Below, piece by piece: positions 1 to 11,165 of a DNA stretch of 64,000 nt; the stretch's first letter is position 1, and each line of letters starts with the position of its first letter. The DNA is from Topomyia yanbarensis. Lineage: Eukaryota > Arthropoda > Insecta > Diptera > Culicidae. Both the position numbers and the translations under genes were made by a program. The notes under the pieces were generated by a model. That model was not told where the DNA came from. It searched no databases and saw nothing but the letters and a program-made list of their open reading frames with translations. Where the stretch lies: the NCBI RefSeq assembly GCF_030247195.1, contig NC_080672.1:362754271-362818270 (forward strand), read 5' to 3'.

Positions 1-368
1 GGTTATGAAATAGAATGTATACACGCGAAGTTCATACACGTTAGCACACGCGACATACAAACGCGCACGCGACATACAAACGCACACGCGGCATACAAAC
101 GCACACGCGATCGAACGCGTTAACGTACAAATGCTCGAACCCTTCGCAATGATACATGGGATCGCGAGTCTCTACGTCCGCACATACCTGAACCGTACAA
201 TGAATATCACATTCAGAATCACGACCCGCTACAATTGGCCTAATGCAGTAATTTATTGGGCGACATTGCCTGTCTCGTCTGCAAATTGTAGTATGTGATT
301 CTGACGGGGAGCCCTTCCGAGAACCTAGCCCTACAGCTCCAGTAGGACAACTCTCGAAAAAAAAAAAT
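1..368 (+). repeat. Interspersed repeat 'R', copy 1 (3' part)
   Basis: This is one of at least four copies of a non-coding repeat in the window; the others are 905-1327 with 6209-6545, 8451-8880, and a 3' tail at 55350-55402. All end in a shared block (CCGAGAACCTAG, then CCAGTAGGACAACTCT) followed by an A-run, which suggests spread by target-primed reverse transcription (a SINE or a LINE 3' end) in plus orientation. Positions 53-110 hold about three tandem units of a 20-bp CACACGCGACATACAAACG motif. No pol III boxes or coding capacity were recognised, so the family is not assigned. Confidence 0.6.
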
Positions 369-526
369 GAAATTTGACTATACAAACGACTAAATCCGAA
401 ATGGAATGATTTTGACAAATTTCAACAATACTTTCAACTTTCAGTATACATGTATTGAAAAAAAATGTCAATCAAAATCTTTCTTTTATTGAAATGTTTT
501 TTAAAGCAAAACTAGGTAAAACCAAA

Positions 527-742
527 ATGAGGTCAGTTGAATTTCTGTTGTTTGTGTGTGTGTTGGCAGTTGCGCTCACGCTAAAACAAGCTTTCCAAGC
601 TGAGACAACTACCTACCTGCATAACCGTTATGTGTGTATGAACATAGTTGCTGTCGCTACCTTGATGTATTTCAGTAAGGTGTGCATCTTGGCTATTTTG
701 CTGTCATTTCGTATGATGTGCGTCTTGAATCGAAATCAATAA
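527..742 (+). CDS. Short ORF with hydrophobic N-terminus, weak candidate only
   Basis: From the ATG at 527 the frame encodes 71 residues beginning MRSVEFLLFVCVLAVALTL, which looks like a signal peptide or membrane segment, followed by ETTTY and a second hydrophobic stretch. It lies between two repeat copies, contains a GT microsatellite inside the hydrophobic part (which alone generates V/C/L codons), and has no recognised homology. It is most likely a chance ORF. It is recorded because the ATG context (CAAAATG) is good for an insect. Confidence 0.1.
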   Translation: MRSVEFLLFVCVLAVALTLKQAFQAETTTYLHNRYVCMNIVAVATLMYFSKVCILAILLSFRMMCVLNRNQ

Positions 743-904
743 TAATTTTGAATAACTATTATTTGAGAAGCTCGAAAAATTAAGGGAAAATTTGGTTACG
801 TTTTCCATTTTTCTGCTAAAATCAACTAAATGGGAAAACAAGAATTTGTTTTGTTATTTTCTTCATCGAATGGTTTTCAGTGTACTATACACTATCTATA
901 CTCA

Positions 905-1327
905 TATAGGTACAAACGCTCGGGGCCGTCGCGATAACACAAACCTGGCCACAAACGCGACCATGCAATTGCAATAATTCACACATACATACGCCCGCGA
1001 TTACATGAAAAAACCCGGTAGTTAGGTAAACGTAGCATCTTTAAACTTCCAAACGCAGTCTCAAACATTAACCCATCACTCGCGCGATCACGAAACGGTC
1101 ACGTCCGGAAGTCTTACCTCGGTCCTAGCAGTCTGGACTAATGTCTTCAGTTGAACCAATCATAAGAGTGATGCTCATATTCACTAAACAACACGTTCCA
1201 TAGTGACATGACCTGGAACTCTAGTGATATGGAAGATCTCAGTCTCTTTTAGCATCTTAGCCGTACACCAAAAATAAAGGATTAGATTCACGGTCCGCGC
1301 GAGATTATCCAAGAACACACGCAAATA
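905..1327 (+). repeat. Interspersed repeat 'R', copy 2, upstream half
   Basis: This is the longest upstream extension of the R repeat. From about 1200 it matches copy 3 at 8455-8575, with shared runs such as CATAGTGACATGACCTGGAA and CGTACACCAAAAATAAAGGA. The copy is cut at 1327 by the TA-flanked DNA element 1328-6206 and resumes at 6209. The uninterrupted paralogue reads ACGCAAATATGCGAAAGG across the same point (8576-8593). The stretch 905-1180 is not seen elsewhere in the window and may or may not belong to the repeat. Confidence 0.6.
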
Positions 1328-1839
1328 CAGGTATACCTCGATTTAACATACTCACGATTTAACATACCCTCGATTTAACATATTTCGATTTAACGTAATT
1401 TTTGCCTCGATTTAACATACATGCAATATTTTTTAATTTTTTTCCATTATCAATGTTACTAAAACGAAATTTTAAGAATCAATATCAATTTTATTCTATG
1501 ATCCGCTTCCAATGCTTAAAGAAACATAATTTATTTTCGTTTTTTCGCTAGATTATGTTTAAGATTCTGAGGTACAAAAACATTCTTATTTTGATACCGC
1601 ACAACAAAATGAATACACGAAGTTGTGGTTCATGTTATTTCCTGATAATAGTTTTATAGGTTTTTATGTGTAAGCTAAAAATAGATAACTGGAAAGATAT
1701 GGTTGATGGAATGTATAGGGCGATGACGAGATATTGGCGGACGGTGAGTCCAACTAATATGCATTGGGGCTGTAGCGGTTATTACGAAACTGTTGGAAAT
1801 TTGAAATGAAGTCATGACAGTTCCTCGATGGTGGAGTGG

Positions 1840-4739
1840 AGATGGTCGGGTTTCATTTTTTTCGAACCCGAACCCGACCCGAACCCGAGCGCCTGAAAAT
1901 TTAAAAACCCGAACCCGACCCGAGCCCGAAATATAAAATTTGAAAAACCCGAACCCGAACATTTTAAAACTTAAAAACCCGAACCCGACCCGTACCCGAG
2001 AATGAAAATTTTGTAAAACCCGAACCCGACCCGACCCGAGAATACTAAAATTTGAAAACCCGAACCCGAAAATTTAAAATTTGAGAAGCCCGATCCGAAT
2101 CTAACTTGCTAATACGGAGAATCAACCAAAGATCTTGAAGATTTTTAATTCAAGGCACCCGAGTTGGACCCTTGACTCATCTAAGAATAGTAGAATCACT
2201 CGAATCTGAAGTAGCACCATACGCATTGAGTTATATCTGCATATGGGAAAACAAATCACTGCCGAGTAGAATCCGCATTTATATTTACTATTATTGAACG
2301 TCAAATTTGTAACGTGCTGAGAAACTTGATAAATCGTTGATATCTTAACCGGAAATTAAATTAAATTGGCGGCCAACTCATGGGGAAACAGAAAGCTTAA
2401 TGGTCACAGTTTCCAACAACTTTGCCCGTCGTAATTAACCAAAATTTCTGATTTTTTATCAGAAACCATTCCTGCAAGGCAGTTTCGCATAATTTATTAC
2501 ATGTATTAAATTAAGCTATGGCAATTGGCAATTCGTATTCGACAGTTTACATGACGTCACCCACGTTACTGGTTGGAACGGTCATACCTGTATCGAAGGG
2601 TATCAATCATTTTCTGACGTCTACTTGATGTCTCATCATTAGCGTTAGGACGATCTATGATTGGGTATCTAAGTTATTTTATGCTTCAGATTATACGGTA
2701 TGCGCGCCAATAGAGATGCTTCGACATCTCCAATGGAGCTCTCGGAACGACTCCAAACTTTTAAAAATCCGTTAATGGTTTCAACAGAACACACAAAATT
2801 TTTGCGATCATTTCGTTAAGTTCGTGGAAATACATGTATTTTCATGAAGGAATCCGGATCATGCAACAGCTCAGCCCGGAAACAATCTGACAGAAAGTGC
2901 TTGTATCATATATGTACCACTGATTTGATAATGGTGCTATTATCCCATTACCATATGAGTGTCATGACCAACGAAACCTGGCGGAAGTGAAGCTAGGTTT
3001 AGGTCTGATGGAACAAAGACATTCTCTAGAAAATAAATTTGGCCTAAACTATCTGCTTTTAAAAAAATAATGTGCCATTTTTAAATTTGAGCCGCCATAA
3101 TGACACCAAAGTACCACCAAATTTATGAGTCCAAATCCTTATTTTTTCGTTACAGTTTATTTTAATTGCAAGAAATCTTTATCATAAACCAATTTGATTA
3201 TTAAACTTTCGTGAAGGCAGGTACAACCTATTTGTTTCATTTGACCAATTTAACAGTGCTTGCTAAAAGTTTGTTTGGGGTACAAATGTACCCCACAAAA
3301 CCGTTAGCATTAGTGTTTTGTCATGTGTACATAATTCAAAAAAAAATTATATATTTTTTTAAAAGCAAAATATCGATACATAGTAAGCGAGAAACTTGTG
3401 TAAAATTGTATAAGTTCCAACTCTGCTGAATAATAGTATCTTTTATTTGGTATAACAAAGCACTATAGCAAAGTAACTAGAAAATGCGTTTGGATCGGTA
3501 TCGTAATTTTTACTTTTTCGGATGAAAGAGTCAAAACACATTCGTGAATATGATTTGTATATACTATGCAAGACGCATCATTCGATTCGTTATCTTCTGC
3601 AGCCCAGGCTCTGGAACATACTTTACATACACGTACAATGCACCGGCTCTACCTATTCCTTCGACGCCTTCCTGTTTCATCTCTGTTACTGCATATTGCT
3701 GTATTTTTAACGTTTGTGTTGGCGTTTGGATCGGAATAAACATACTTTTTGACCGGATTATGAAAAAAATTGTTCAAAAGGAAATTTAATAAGCTTTGCA
3801 ACGTCGTATAAATGGTCAAAATCGATTTGAAACTACCGGAGTTATAGCAATATGAAGAAACAAGGGAATTTTGACGTATTTTAAAGATTTGTTCTATACA
3901 AAATGAAATATTACATACTTAAATAGTCAAAACACTTTACTTTACGAATGATTTTAGAATAAAACTATGCAATTTAATTATAAATTTAATAAAAATTAGA
4001 CATACTAGAGCGATTTTAGTTCTGGGGTACGAATGTACCCCACAAAACCGTTTACGTAGAGAAAAAGTCGCCGCGGCCTAAGTATCGGTTTTAAAGTACC
4101 TGTCGAAATTTATATTCCATTATAGAAAGTTTTTTCCAATAAATTCCTGTTGACTTGGTTTATTATTAATTATCATGAAAAATAATACGCAAAGAGATTT
4201 TAGATGTGAAACACGTATTGTTGAATGATCTTTCATGAATGTTCGTTTAAAAAATTAAATAATTCAGGCAGTTTGCGAATCTGAAGAGACGGAATTTTAT
4301 GCAAGGATGAAAAAATACAATATTTGAGTACCAGAAAATACGACGAATTCTAGCGATTCAGAGGTGCTAACATTTGGTATGGTTATATGTGTCATCCATT
4401 CGTATTACGAAGTATAATTCACTACTACAAAAAAGATTGCGTTTTGTGTATAGACGCAAACAGTGTCATGAAATGGATGGGTTGTTTTGTTCCAAACCCG
4501 AACCCGACCCGATCCCGATAATTTCCAATTTGAAAAACCCGAACCCGACCCGAGCCCGAAAGTCCAAAATTTCATAAACCCGGACCCGACCCGAACCCGA
4601 GAATTTCAAATTTGAAAACCTGGAACCCGACCCGAACCCGAGAAGCTTAAATTTACAGAATCCGAACCCGACCCGAAACCCGTCGGGTTCGGGTCGGGTC
4701 CGGGTTTCGGGTCCAAAAACCCGAACCCGACCATCTCTA
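1840..4739. mobile_element. Non-autonomous hAT-type element with CCCGAACCCGACCCG arrays at both ends
   Basis: An 8-bp direct repeat TGGAGTGG flanks the element exactly (1832-1839 and 4740-4747), the size expected for hAT elements. The right terminus reads TAGAGATGGTCGGGTT in reverse complement; the left begins AGATGGTCGGGTTT, lacking the first three bases. Subterminal arrays of CCCGAACCCGACCCGA separated by short T/A-rich spacers fill 1858-2100 and 4493-4720. Unusually, the arrays are in the same orientation at both ends apart from the extreme right, where the motif inverts. No transposase was recognised in the interior. It sits inside 1328-6206, so it is the younger insertion. Confidence 0.75.
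3277..4041. repeat. Pair of GGGGTACA..TGTACCCC palindromes, direct copies
   Basis: Near-identical 18-bp palindromes (GGGGTACAAATGTACCCC) occur at 3277-3294 and 4024-4041, each followed by ACAAAACCGTT. Related palindromes at 56332-56348 and 56500-56517 are followed by a similar CCGTTAGTGTTTTGT tail, as is the first copy here. They look like ends of a small foldback family, but the element boundaries cannot be fixed. Confidence 0.4.
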
Positions 4740-4747
4740 TGGAGTGG

Positions 4748-6120
4748 TTAACGCACCGAACTAGAGCTTGAAAGGACGTAAGCTCGATTCCTGCTTAAGA
4801 TAATATCTTTTCTCGGGCTATATTGAAGGTGAATTTCTCAATGCATGTTGACATTTTTCAAAAAAAACTTCGTTATGGATCGACTCCTCTTGCAAAAAAA
4901 TGCAATAGACGATAATGATAGAAGACACAAATCTTTCTTCAATGTAGGACTCCTGGTAAGCTCACGGTGTTTATTTATCAATACCGGTGCCGGTCATTAC
5001 TTAATGTAAACAGAGGAAGCACACAAAAGCAATGTTAGTCCGACACTGATTGTGATTATATTCTTTTTATATTACTGCTTACTCTGTATATCTGTATATA
5101 TTACTCTCAACAACTGCAACGGGTAGAGAATGGTCGTTAGTAAAGATTGGAATTTGAATAAACTGTACTGGCATTAGCGTATGATTCAAAATGATCGAAG
5201 ACTCTGGATACATGGTCCCCAGGAGTACCATAATAAAGGTTCACGTTTAAATAGAAATCTAGGAGATAGATCCAATAAAATGAAAAGAAGATCTCCGTCT
5301 TTGTCGCCTTTTACAACGTGGGAGCAGGAAACCAGTGGATCAAATCTTGGCTTTAGCCATTGCATGCTACGCGGCTACTTTGGAGATCGATAACAGTGAC
5401 ATCAACATTCTAGTGAATTCCACCTCCACGTATATAAGGATTAAACTTTTTTTTTTAAATATTTTTTATATTGTAATTAAAATGTCTTATTCATTCTGAT
5501 GAGTTCGACTTTTAAACTGAGGTATTGTATCTGTCATGTACAAGATGATTTGATCAAACTTTTTCTTTAAGTAGAACTACAGCGCTACAATGGCTCGATT
5601 TGGTTGTTTTTTCAGCAAGTAGAACTCCTGTGCTTACATAACTTCGTGGCTAATCGTTTTCTCGTGAACTCAAGTAGTGTTCTCTTTTTGAATTCTGCAA
5701 TTATCTGACGGACAGGTTGGTCTACCAATATAAAGATGAGACAAAATAGAAACACAAATTTTCTTACTTACTAAAGTTAGACATTGTGCTCTTCATGCAC
5801 ACAATGGTTAATGAAACTTTATTGATGTTAGAAAGAATCTAGTGAAAAAAATTAACTCATACTGTACTGCTAATAACACTATTCTTATGTTATCCTGAAT
5901 TCTGAGAAAATTTTGCGACGAACTTTATGATATGAATATCTGTTAGAATTGGCGAATACTTGGCAGGGTTAAGATAAATGTTGTTTATGTTCAGAAGAGC
6001 AATCTAATTGTTTAATTGTGAATGTGGCTTCTATGTCACTGTTAGGTGGATACAATCAGTAATATCCTCGTACATATTTCGTATGATGAACAAAAAAATA
6101 ATTCTATTCGAAAACAAATA
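4748..6120. other. Interior of the pogo-like element, no gene seen
   Basis: Positions 4748-4805 continue a tRNA-like stretch interrupted by the hAT insertion: GTGGTTAACGC resembles an A box and AGCTCGATTCC a B box. The remainder is AT-rich. A 70-codon ORF at 5181-5393 has no recognisable domain. No transposase DDE/DDD signature was found on either strand. Confidence 0.4.
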
Positions 6121-6208
6121 TTTCTTTTGTGTTTCGATTTAACATAAAATTCAATTTAAAGTACATGATTGAATCGGAAAATGTATGTTAAATCGAGATA
6201 TACCTGTA

Positions 6209-6545
6209 TGCGAAAGGCACACGGTTAGAAAATAGAATTTATACACGCGAAGTCACATATACGATATCACACGTGACATACAAACGCACACGCGATCGAA
6301 CACGTTAACGTACAAATGCTCGAGCTCTTCGCGATGATACACGCGATCGCGAGTCCCTACGCCCGCACATACCTGAACCGTACAATGAATATCACATACA
6401 GAATCACTGCCCGCTTCAGTTGGCCTTAAGCAGTGTTTTAGTGGGCGTTATTGCCTGTCTCGTCTGCAATTGTAGTGTGTGATTGTGACGGGGAGCCCTT
6501 CCGACAACCTAGCTCTCCACTAGTACAACTCTGGAAAAAAACATA
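6209..6545 (+). repeat. Interspersed repeat 'R', copy 2, downstream half
   Basis: Resumes the repeat interrupted at 1327 and matches copy 1 (1-368) and copy 3 (8590-8880) through CGTTAACGTACAAATGCTCG and the terminal block ending in an A-run near 6535. Together with 905-1327 it gives the most complete copy in the window. Confidence 0.6.
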
Positions 6546-7262
6546 ACAGATAATTGAGAATACTCCATAAAAACGAAAAAATTATTTTATTCTGGAAAAC
6601 CATAGATAACTACATGGAATAAAAATTGTCCCCAAAATCGTGAATAAAGTGCCATGGTATATGGAATAATCACGTTTTTACTGTACGAAAACAGGACCAT
6701 GAGCAAAAGTCATATGTTTTATAATTATGTTGAATTTCCCTTCAGTAACACCAGCATAACGCATTTATTGGTGAAAAAATTTGATTTTGTTTTGTAAAGT
6801 TTAGTCACGGTTTCCGCCATGTTATTACCAAATCAGTTTTCTGTACTTGAACTAGTTCACAACGTTATGACAACCCAGTATAACAGTCACGACTGATAAT
6901 TCGTGCTTGTGAAATAGTTCCCGAAATCAAAAAATATTCATGTTTTCGTGAACTGGTTCATGATTACTAGTACAATACCCTAGTAACAATTTGAGTTTTA
7001 TGGAAGTTTTGTAGCCATTCATAAAACTTAGATTGCACTTGTAGCATGCTATAAAACATCAATTGATACTTGGGATAGTCACGACTTACCATTTGTGCTC
7101 GTGAATTAGTTTACTTAATCATAAAATATTATTCATGTATTCCTGAACTGGTTCATGATGCCTAGTACATGATTTGCGATATATCTTAAGTGCTTGTGAT
7201 ATTTTGAAGTTAGCCTTAGTCATTTGCAATTTCATGTAATATGGTCATGAAATTTTCACGTG
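6546..7262 (+). repeat. Duplicated segment, unit A
   Basis: Nearly the whole stretch matches 8881-9515 in direct orientation (shared runs include GAGAATACTCCATAAAA and CATGTTATTACCAAATCAG), with substitutions and small indels. Because the R repeat is also present upstream of both, the duplicated block is about 1 kb (R plus this segment). Inside are two roughly 100-bp units rich in TTCGTGAACTGGTTCATGAT motifs (6880-6980 and 7075-7175). No gene was seen. Confidence 0.65.
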
Positions 7263-8450
7263 AACTTATTGGAGGTATTCCTGTTTCTAAAAAAAAATAC
7301 GGAAAAGTGGGGTATTGGGTCATTTTGACCCCAAAATCACCTTTTTTTATATTTTCTGCTCCGTTGTGCAAACCATACATATTTTGCAGTTTTTCTAATG
7401 CGAAAAAATCTCAGAAATTGAACGGAACCTTTTAGATCTTTGTCCGAATACGAGAAGTTGGGGTAATAGGGCCTTTTGTCATTTCTATTAAATTTTATCA
7501 TTTTCTCGTGCATATATCTATTATTCATTCAATTTTAATAAATTGTACCTTGTTGAACGTGGAAAATAGAAATACAACAAAAATAGATTCGTTTGCGTTA
7601 AAATTCAAAAACATCAAATTTTTTGACAATAACTCTACAAACCACATTTTTTCATTAAATGTCCTAATACCTCGACTTCATCTATTTTTCCAGGTATAAA
7701 ACTTTTCTCATGTGATTCCTAAGCGCATTTTTCACTACAAATAGTAAATTAAATAAGAATTTTGTTGTTGAATGGAGTTAATATGTGCGATTTTATGATA
7801 AAAATGTGAAATCGAGACTATATGTCAAATAATTTTATGTTTCTAAATTTTACCGGTAACGAATTTATTTTTATTTTGTTCCTAAGGATTTTCCACGTTG
7901 AACAAGGTACAATTTATGAAAATTGAATGAAGAATAATAGAGATATATGCACGAGAAAATTATAAAATTTAATATAAATGACAAAAAGCCCTATAACCCC
8001 CACTTCTCGTATTCGGACAAAGGTCTAAAAGGTTCCGTTCGATTTCTGAGACTTTTTCACAATAGAAAAACTGCAAAATATGTATGGTTTGCACAACGGA
8101 GCAGAAAAATTCAAAGAATAGGGGATTTTGGGGTCAAAATGACCCAGTACCCCACTTTCCCGTATTTTTACGGAAACAAACGTATCTTCATTCCAATACT
8201 AAGGTTATTTCCTTTAAAAAGAGGTTTTAATTGTAATTTTCTGATTGCTAATTCAAAAGTTATAGCGTTTAATATATTTTTCCTCCACATTTTCCCATAG
8301 CACCAATTTCAAAAATTTCAAACGAAGTGGGCGGGGGTCTAGAATTGTCCAAATGATGTGAAAATTGGCATCTGAGCTTACTTTGACATTTGTCACAATA
8401 TGAGAGGGGGGGCCTTTGAGAATCCAAAAAAATTTTTTTTTGCGATGCCC
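7263..8450. mobile_element. Foldback element with about 290-bp inverted arms
   Basis: The arm 7279-7566 recurs inverted at 7889-8180: AATACGGAAAAGTGGGGTA on the left against TACCCCACTTTCCCGTATTT on the right, and TTGAACGTGGAAAAT against ATTTTCCACGTTGAAC at the inner ends. The loop is about 320 bp. Similar predicted peptides on opposite strands of the two arms are an echo of the repeat, not a gene. The part 8180-8450 contains another common-looking non-coding stretch (CGAAGTGGGCGGGGGTCTAG). Exact ends and a target duplication could not be fixed. It lies upstream of the first visible myosin V exon, presumably in an intron. Confidence 0.7.
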
Positions 8451-8880
8451 TAATCCATAGTGACATGACCTGGAACTCTAGTGATATGGAAGCTTTCAGT
8501 CTCTTTTAGCTTCTTAGCCGTACACCAAAAATAAAGGATCAGATTCACGGTCCGCGCGCGATTATCCAAGAACACACGCAAATATGCGAAAGGCACACAA
8601 AGTCCCATATACGTTATCACACGCGACATACAAACGCACACGCGATTGGACACGTTAACGTACAAATGCTCGAGCTCATCGTGATGATACACGCGATCGC
8701 GAAGTCTCTACGCCCGCACATATCTGACCCGTACAATGAATATCACTGCCCGCTTCAATTTCCCGTAAGGAGTTTTAGTGGGCGACATTGCTTGTCTCGT
8801 CTGCAATTGTAGTGTGATTGTGACGGGGAGCCCTTCCGAGAACCTAGCTCTCCAGTAGGACAACTCTCAAAAAAAAACTT
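8451..8880 (+). repeat. Interspersed repeat 'R', copy 3 (uninterrupted)
   Basis: Contains both the part seen at 1200-1327 and the part seen at 6209-6545 without the pogo-like insertion, so it serves as the empty-site reference. It ends in CAACTCTC followed by nine A residues near 8878. Confidence 0.65.
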
Positions 8881-9515
8881 AATAGGTCAGTGAGAATACT
8901 CCATAAAATCGAAAATAAAAATTTTATTCAGGAAAACGATATCTCAAACTCTTTTAGTTTTCTACATGGAATAAAAATTGTTCCCAAAATCGTGAATAAA
9001 GTGCCATGAATTCTGGAACAATCACATTTTTACATTACGAAAACAGGAATATGAACAAAAGTCATGCTTTATAAATTTGTTAAATTTCCCTTCAGTAACG
9101 CCAGCATAAGGCATTTATTAGTGGAAAAATTTGTTTTTGTTTTGTGAAGTTCAGTCACGGTTTCCTCCATGTTATTACCAAATCAGTTTTCTGTACTTGA
9201 ACTAGTTCACAACTTTATGAACATCCAGTATAATAGTCACGACTGACAATTCGTGCTCGTGAAATAGTACACGAAATCATAAAATATTCATGTTTTCGTG
9301 AACTGGCGCATGATTCCTAGTACAATAGTCACGACTTACCATTCGTGCTCGTGAATTAGTTTACGTAATCATAACATATTATTCATGTCTTCCTGAACTG
9401 GTTCATAATGCCTAGTACATGATTTGCGATTTATCTTGAGTGCTTGTGATACTTAGAGGATATCCCTAGTCATTTGCAATTTCATGTAACATGGTTATGA
9501 AATTTTCACGCGAAC
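8881..9515 (+). repeat. Duplicated segment, unit B
   Basis: Direct copy of 6546-7262 with a deletion near 9326 that joins the two 100-bp TTCGTGAACTGG units. Similarity to unit A stops at about 9515, just after TGAAATTTTCACGCGAACT. Confidence 0.65.
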
Positions 9516-10760
9516 TAATTCTCAAAATGTGGAGTATTATTCGTGAAATCATTTATATTTCATGGACTATTTTTAGAAATGATATGTATCTCCAGCTGCT
9601 TGCGACCTGTAATAGGTACATCGAACATCGATTTTCCTTTGGTAAGGTTCAGTGTGATGCCTCTACAGAAAACGGAATCTGCGCTGAGCACGGTGATATA
9701 GTTCACAGAACAAGATACCACGAATCAGTCAAACTTTTATTATTTAGTTAGTATTGGGACGTTACTGCTAGTAAAAAATCCGATAGTTACCTAAAAATAA
9801 CATCGCGGTAAGTCGAAGTGAAATTACTAATATCACGATAAAACTGCTGGTGGTATCATGGTATGAGTCGCATCTCTCCACGTGTCACATTCGAATCGAA
9901 GTGAGTTCAAGTATAAAATATCACCCAAAGTGTATGTCAATTACGCAAATCTTCACTAAGTTCCTGATATCCACACTACTCGTGATTCAAATATCACGAT
10001 AACGTTAATATAAATTATGAAAATCGTGAATAAGATCCTGAAATCATGAACATGAATTACTCAACTCATGACTAAAATATTACGATGACGTGAATTTAAA
10101 TTCCGAAAATTGCTACTAAGATCCTAAAATCATGAACAAAAAAACGCGCTATTCTAACAGAAAAATCCGGCAGCAAACTATCTGACGGTGACATAATTAG
10201 AAAATGCGAAAATCGCGAATAAGCTCCTGGAATCATGAACATCGTTTAACTGTCGGTTGTGCATCCCCAAATTATGAACCATAATCATAAGATAAACTAA
10301 TCGTGTTCAGGGAACAACCACAGTAACTTAATCAAAGATTCCAATGTAACGCCATGTAAATGTTCGGGGCGAACTAGTTTCTTGGAAACACAAATAGTTT
10401 CATGAATACAAGGTTTATTATTCATAATTTTAGGAACTTGATTACGGTTTTCGTAAATCGTTCAGTTCACGAAATCGTGATCTTTGTTTCATGAATTCAC
10501 GAACGGATTTTTTTGAGCCTCAACTTAGAACTGTATTCACGCAAATTTGGGGGCCAACGGAACAGGCTTTTCAATTTTGTCGGGTAACATCAAAACTCAA
10601 CTGCGAAAATTGCGTAACGTGACAGACGTATTAAAATGTCAATAAAGCAAAAACCGTGCATGATGGAAAAAATGCTCTTCGTTGAAAAAATGTAGGGTTT
10701 AGTGACCTTAATAATGTGCCATTATGATAGAATCTGATTTTGCAGACTTATCTTATGAAA
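9516..10760. other. AT-rich intergenic/intronic stretch, no gene seen
   Basis: Rich in degenerate TCATGAA / TTCGTGA motifs (for example 10000-10140 and 10420-10505), continuing the character of the duplicated units. An ORF at 9491-9751 is not recognised. No exon with a plausible myosin V N-terminus and splice donor was found here. Confidence 0.4.
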
Positions 10761-10774
10761 TATGCGTAAACTTT

Positions 10775-10935
10775 TTTTTCGATTATAGAGGTTTTAACCT
10801 TAAGGTCATTCGCCTCTTCGGGTTAGAATAGTCTCTTATGAAAAATTTATAACCCTGTGTGCGGGGTCGGGACTCGAACCCAGGTGCGCTGCGTACAAGG
10901 CAATCGATTTACCAACTACGCTACGCCTACCCTCT
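10775..10935 (-). mobile_element. tRNA-derived SINE, minus strand, with 14-bp target duplication
   Basis: Flanked by the direct repeat TATGCGTAAACTTT (10761-10774 and 10936-10949). Read on the minus strand, a tRNA-like head has an A box (TAGCGTAGTTGG) and a B box (GGTTCGAGTCC), followed by an unrelated body with AACCCGAAGAGGCGAATGAC and a terminal A-run. It cannot be a functional tRNA gene because the 3' acceptor half is replaced by the body. A second copy is at 28096-28260 and a third, plus-strand, at 40585-40710, itself split by an LTR element. Confidence 0.85.
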
Positions 10936-11165
10936 TATGCGTAAACTTTCACGTGACAGAAGCCTTGACCATATGTTTGTTTTCGCAGGCGTAGTTAGAA
11001 GAAGATAGGGATGGATCAGCATAAAAGTGTTCTATTTTTACCAATAAATCGAGAAAAAAATTGCTATTAAATTCTTGAAAACTCTCGAATGATATGAAGG
11101 GTTTTTATGTCTACACGTATGATGATGATTGCAACTAACATACTCTCCTCTTTATCCATTCACAG

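Larger units (their letters stand above)
1328..6206. mobile_element. Non-autonomous pogo/Tigger-like DNA transposon with TA target duplication
   Basis: Terminal inverted repeats begin CAGGTATACCTCGATTTAAC on the left and, read in reverse complement, CAGGTATATCTCGATTTAAC on the right (6187-6206). The left end carries four or more subterminal CGATTTAACATA units between 1336 and 1425. The element is flanked by TA at 1326-1327 and 6207-6208, and the paralogous empty site at about 8582 has a single TA, so insertion is directly visible. The CAGG(T/C)ATACCTCG terminus resembles the pogo/Tigger group of Tc1/mariner elements. I find no transposase ORF in the roughly 2 kb left after subtracting the nested 2.9-kb element 1840-4739, so it was probably mobilised in trans. 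Confidence 0.8.

Noticed and set aside
41..418. 125-codon minus-strand ORF
   Set aside because: Lies in the R repeat and reads through its tandem CACACGCGACATACAAACG units; no domain.
1675..1962. ORF with GFGF/RVRVG repeats on the minus strand
   Set aside because: Product of the CCCGAACCCGACCCG array at the hAT element end.
4735..4805. tRNA-like stretch (GTGGTTAACGC ... AGCTCGATTCC)
   Set aside because: Boxes are imperfect and no cloverleaf is apparent; at best an old SINE head split by the hAT element.
7337..8300. Two similar ORFs on opposite strands
   Set aside because: They are the two arms of one inverted repeat read in opposite directions.
10860..10930. tRNA gene on the minus strand
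   Set aside because: A and B boxes are present but the sequence continues into a SINE body, has an A-tail and target duplications, and cannot form an acceptor stem.
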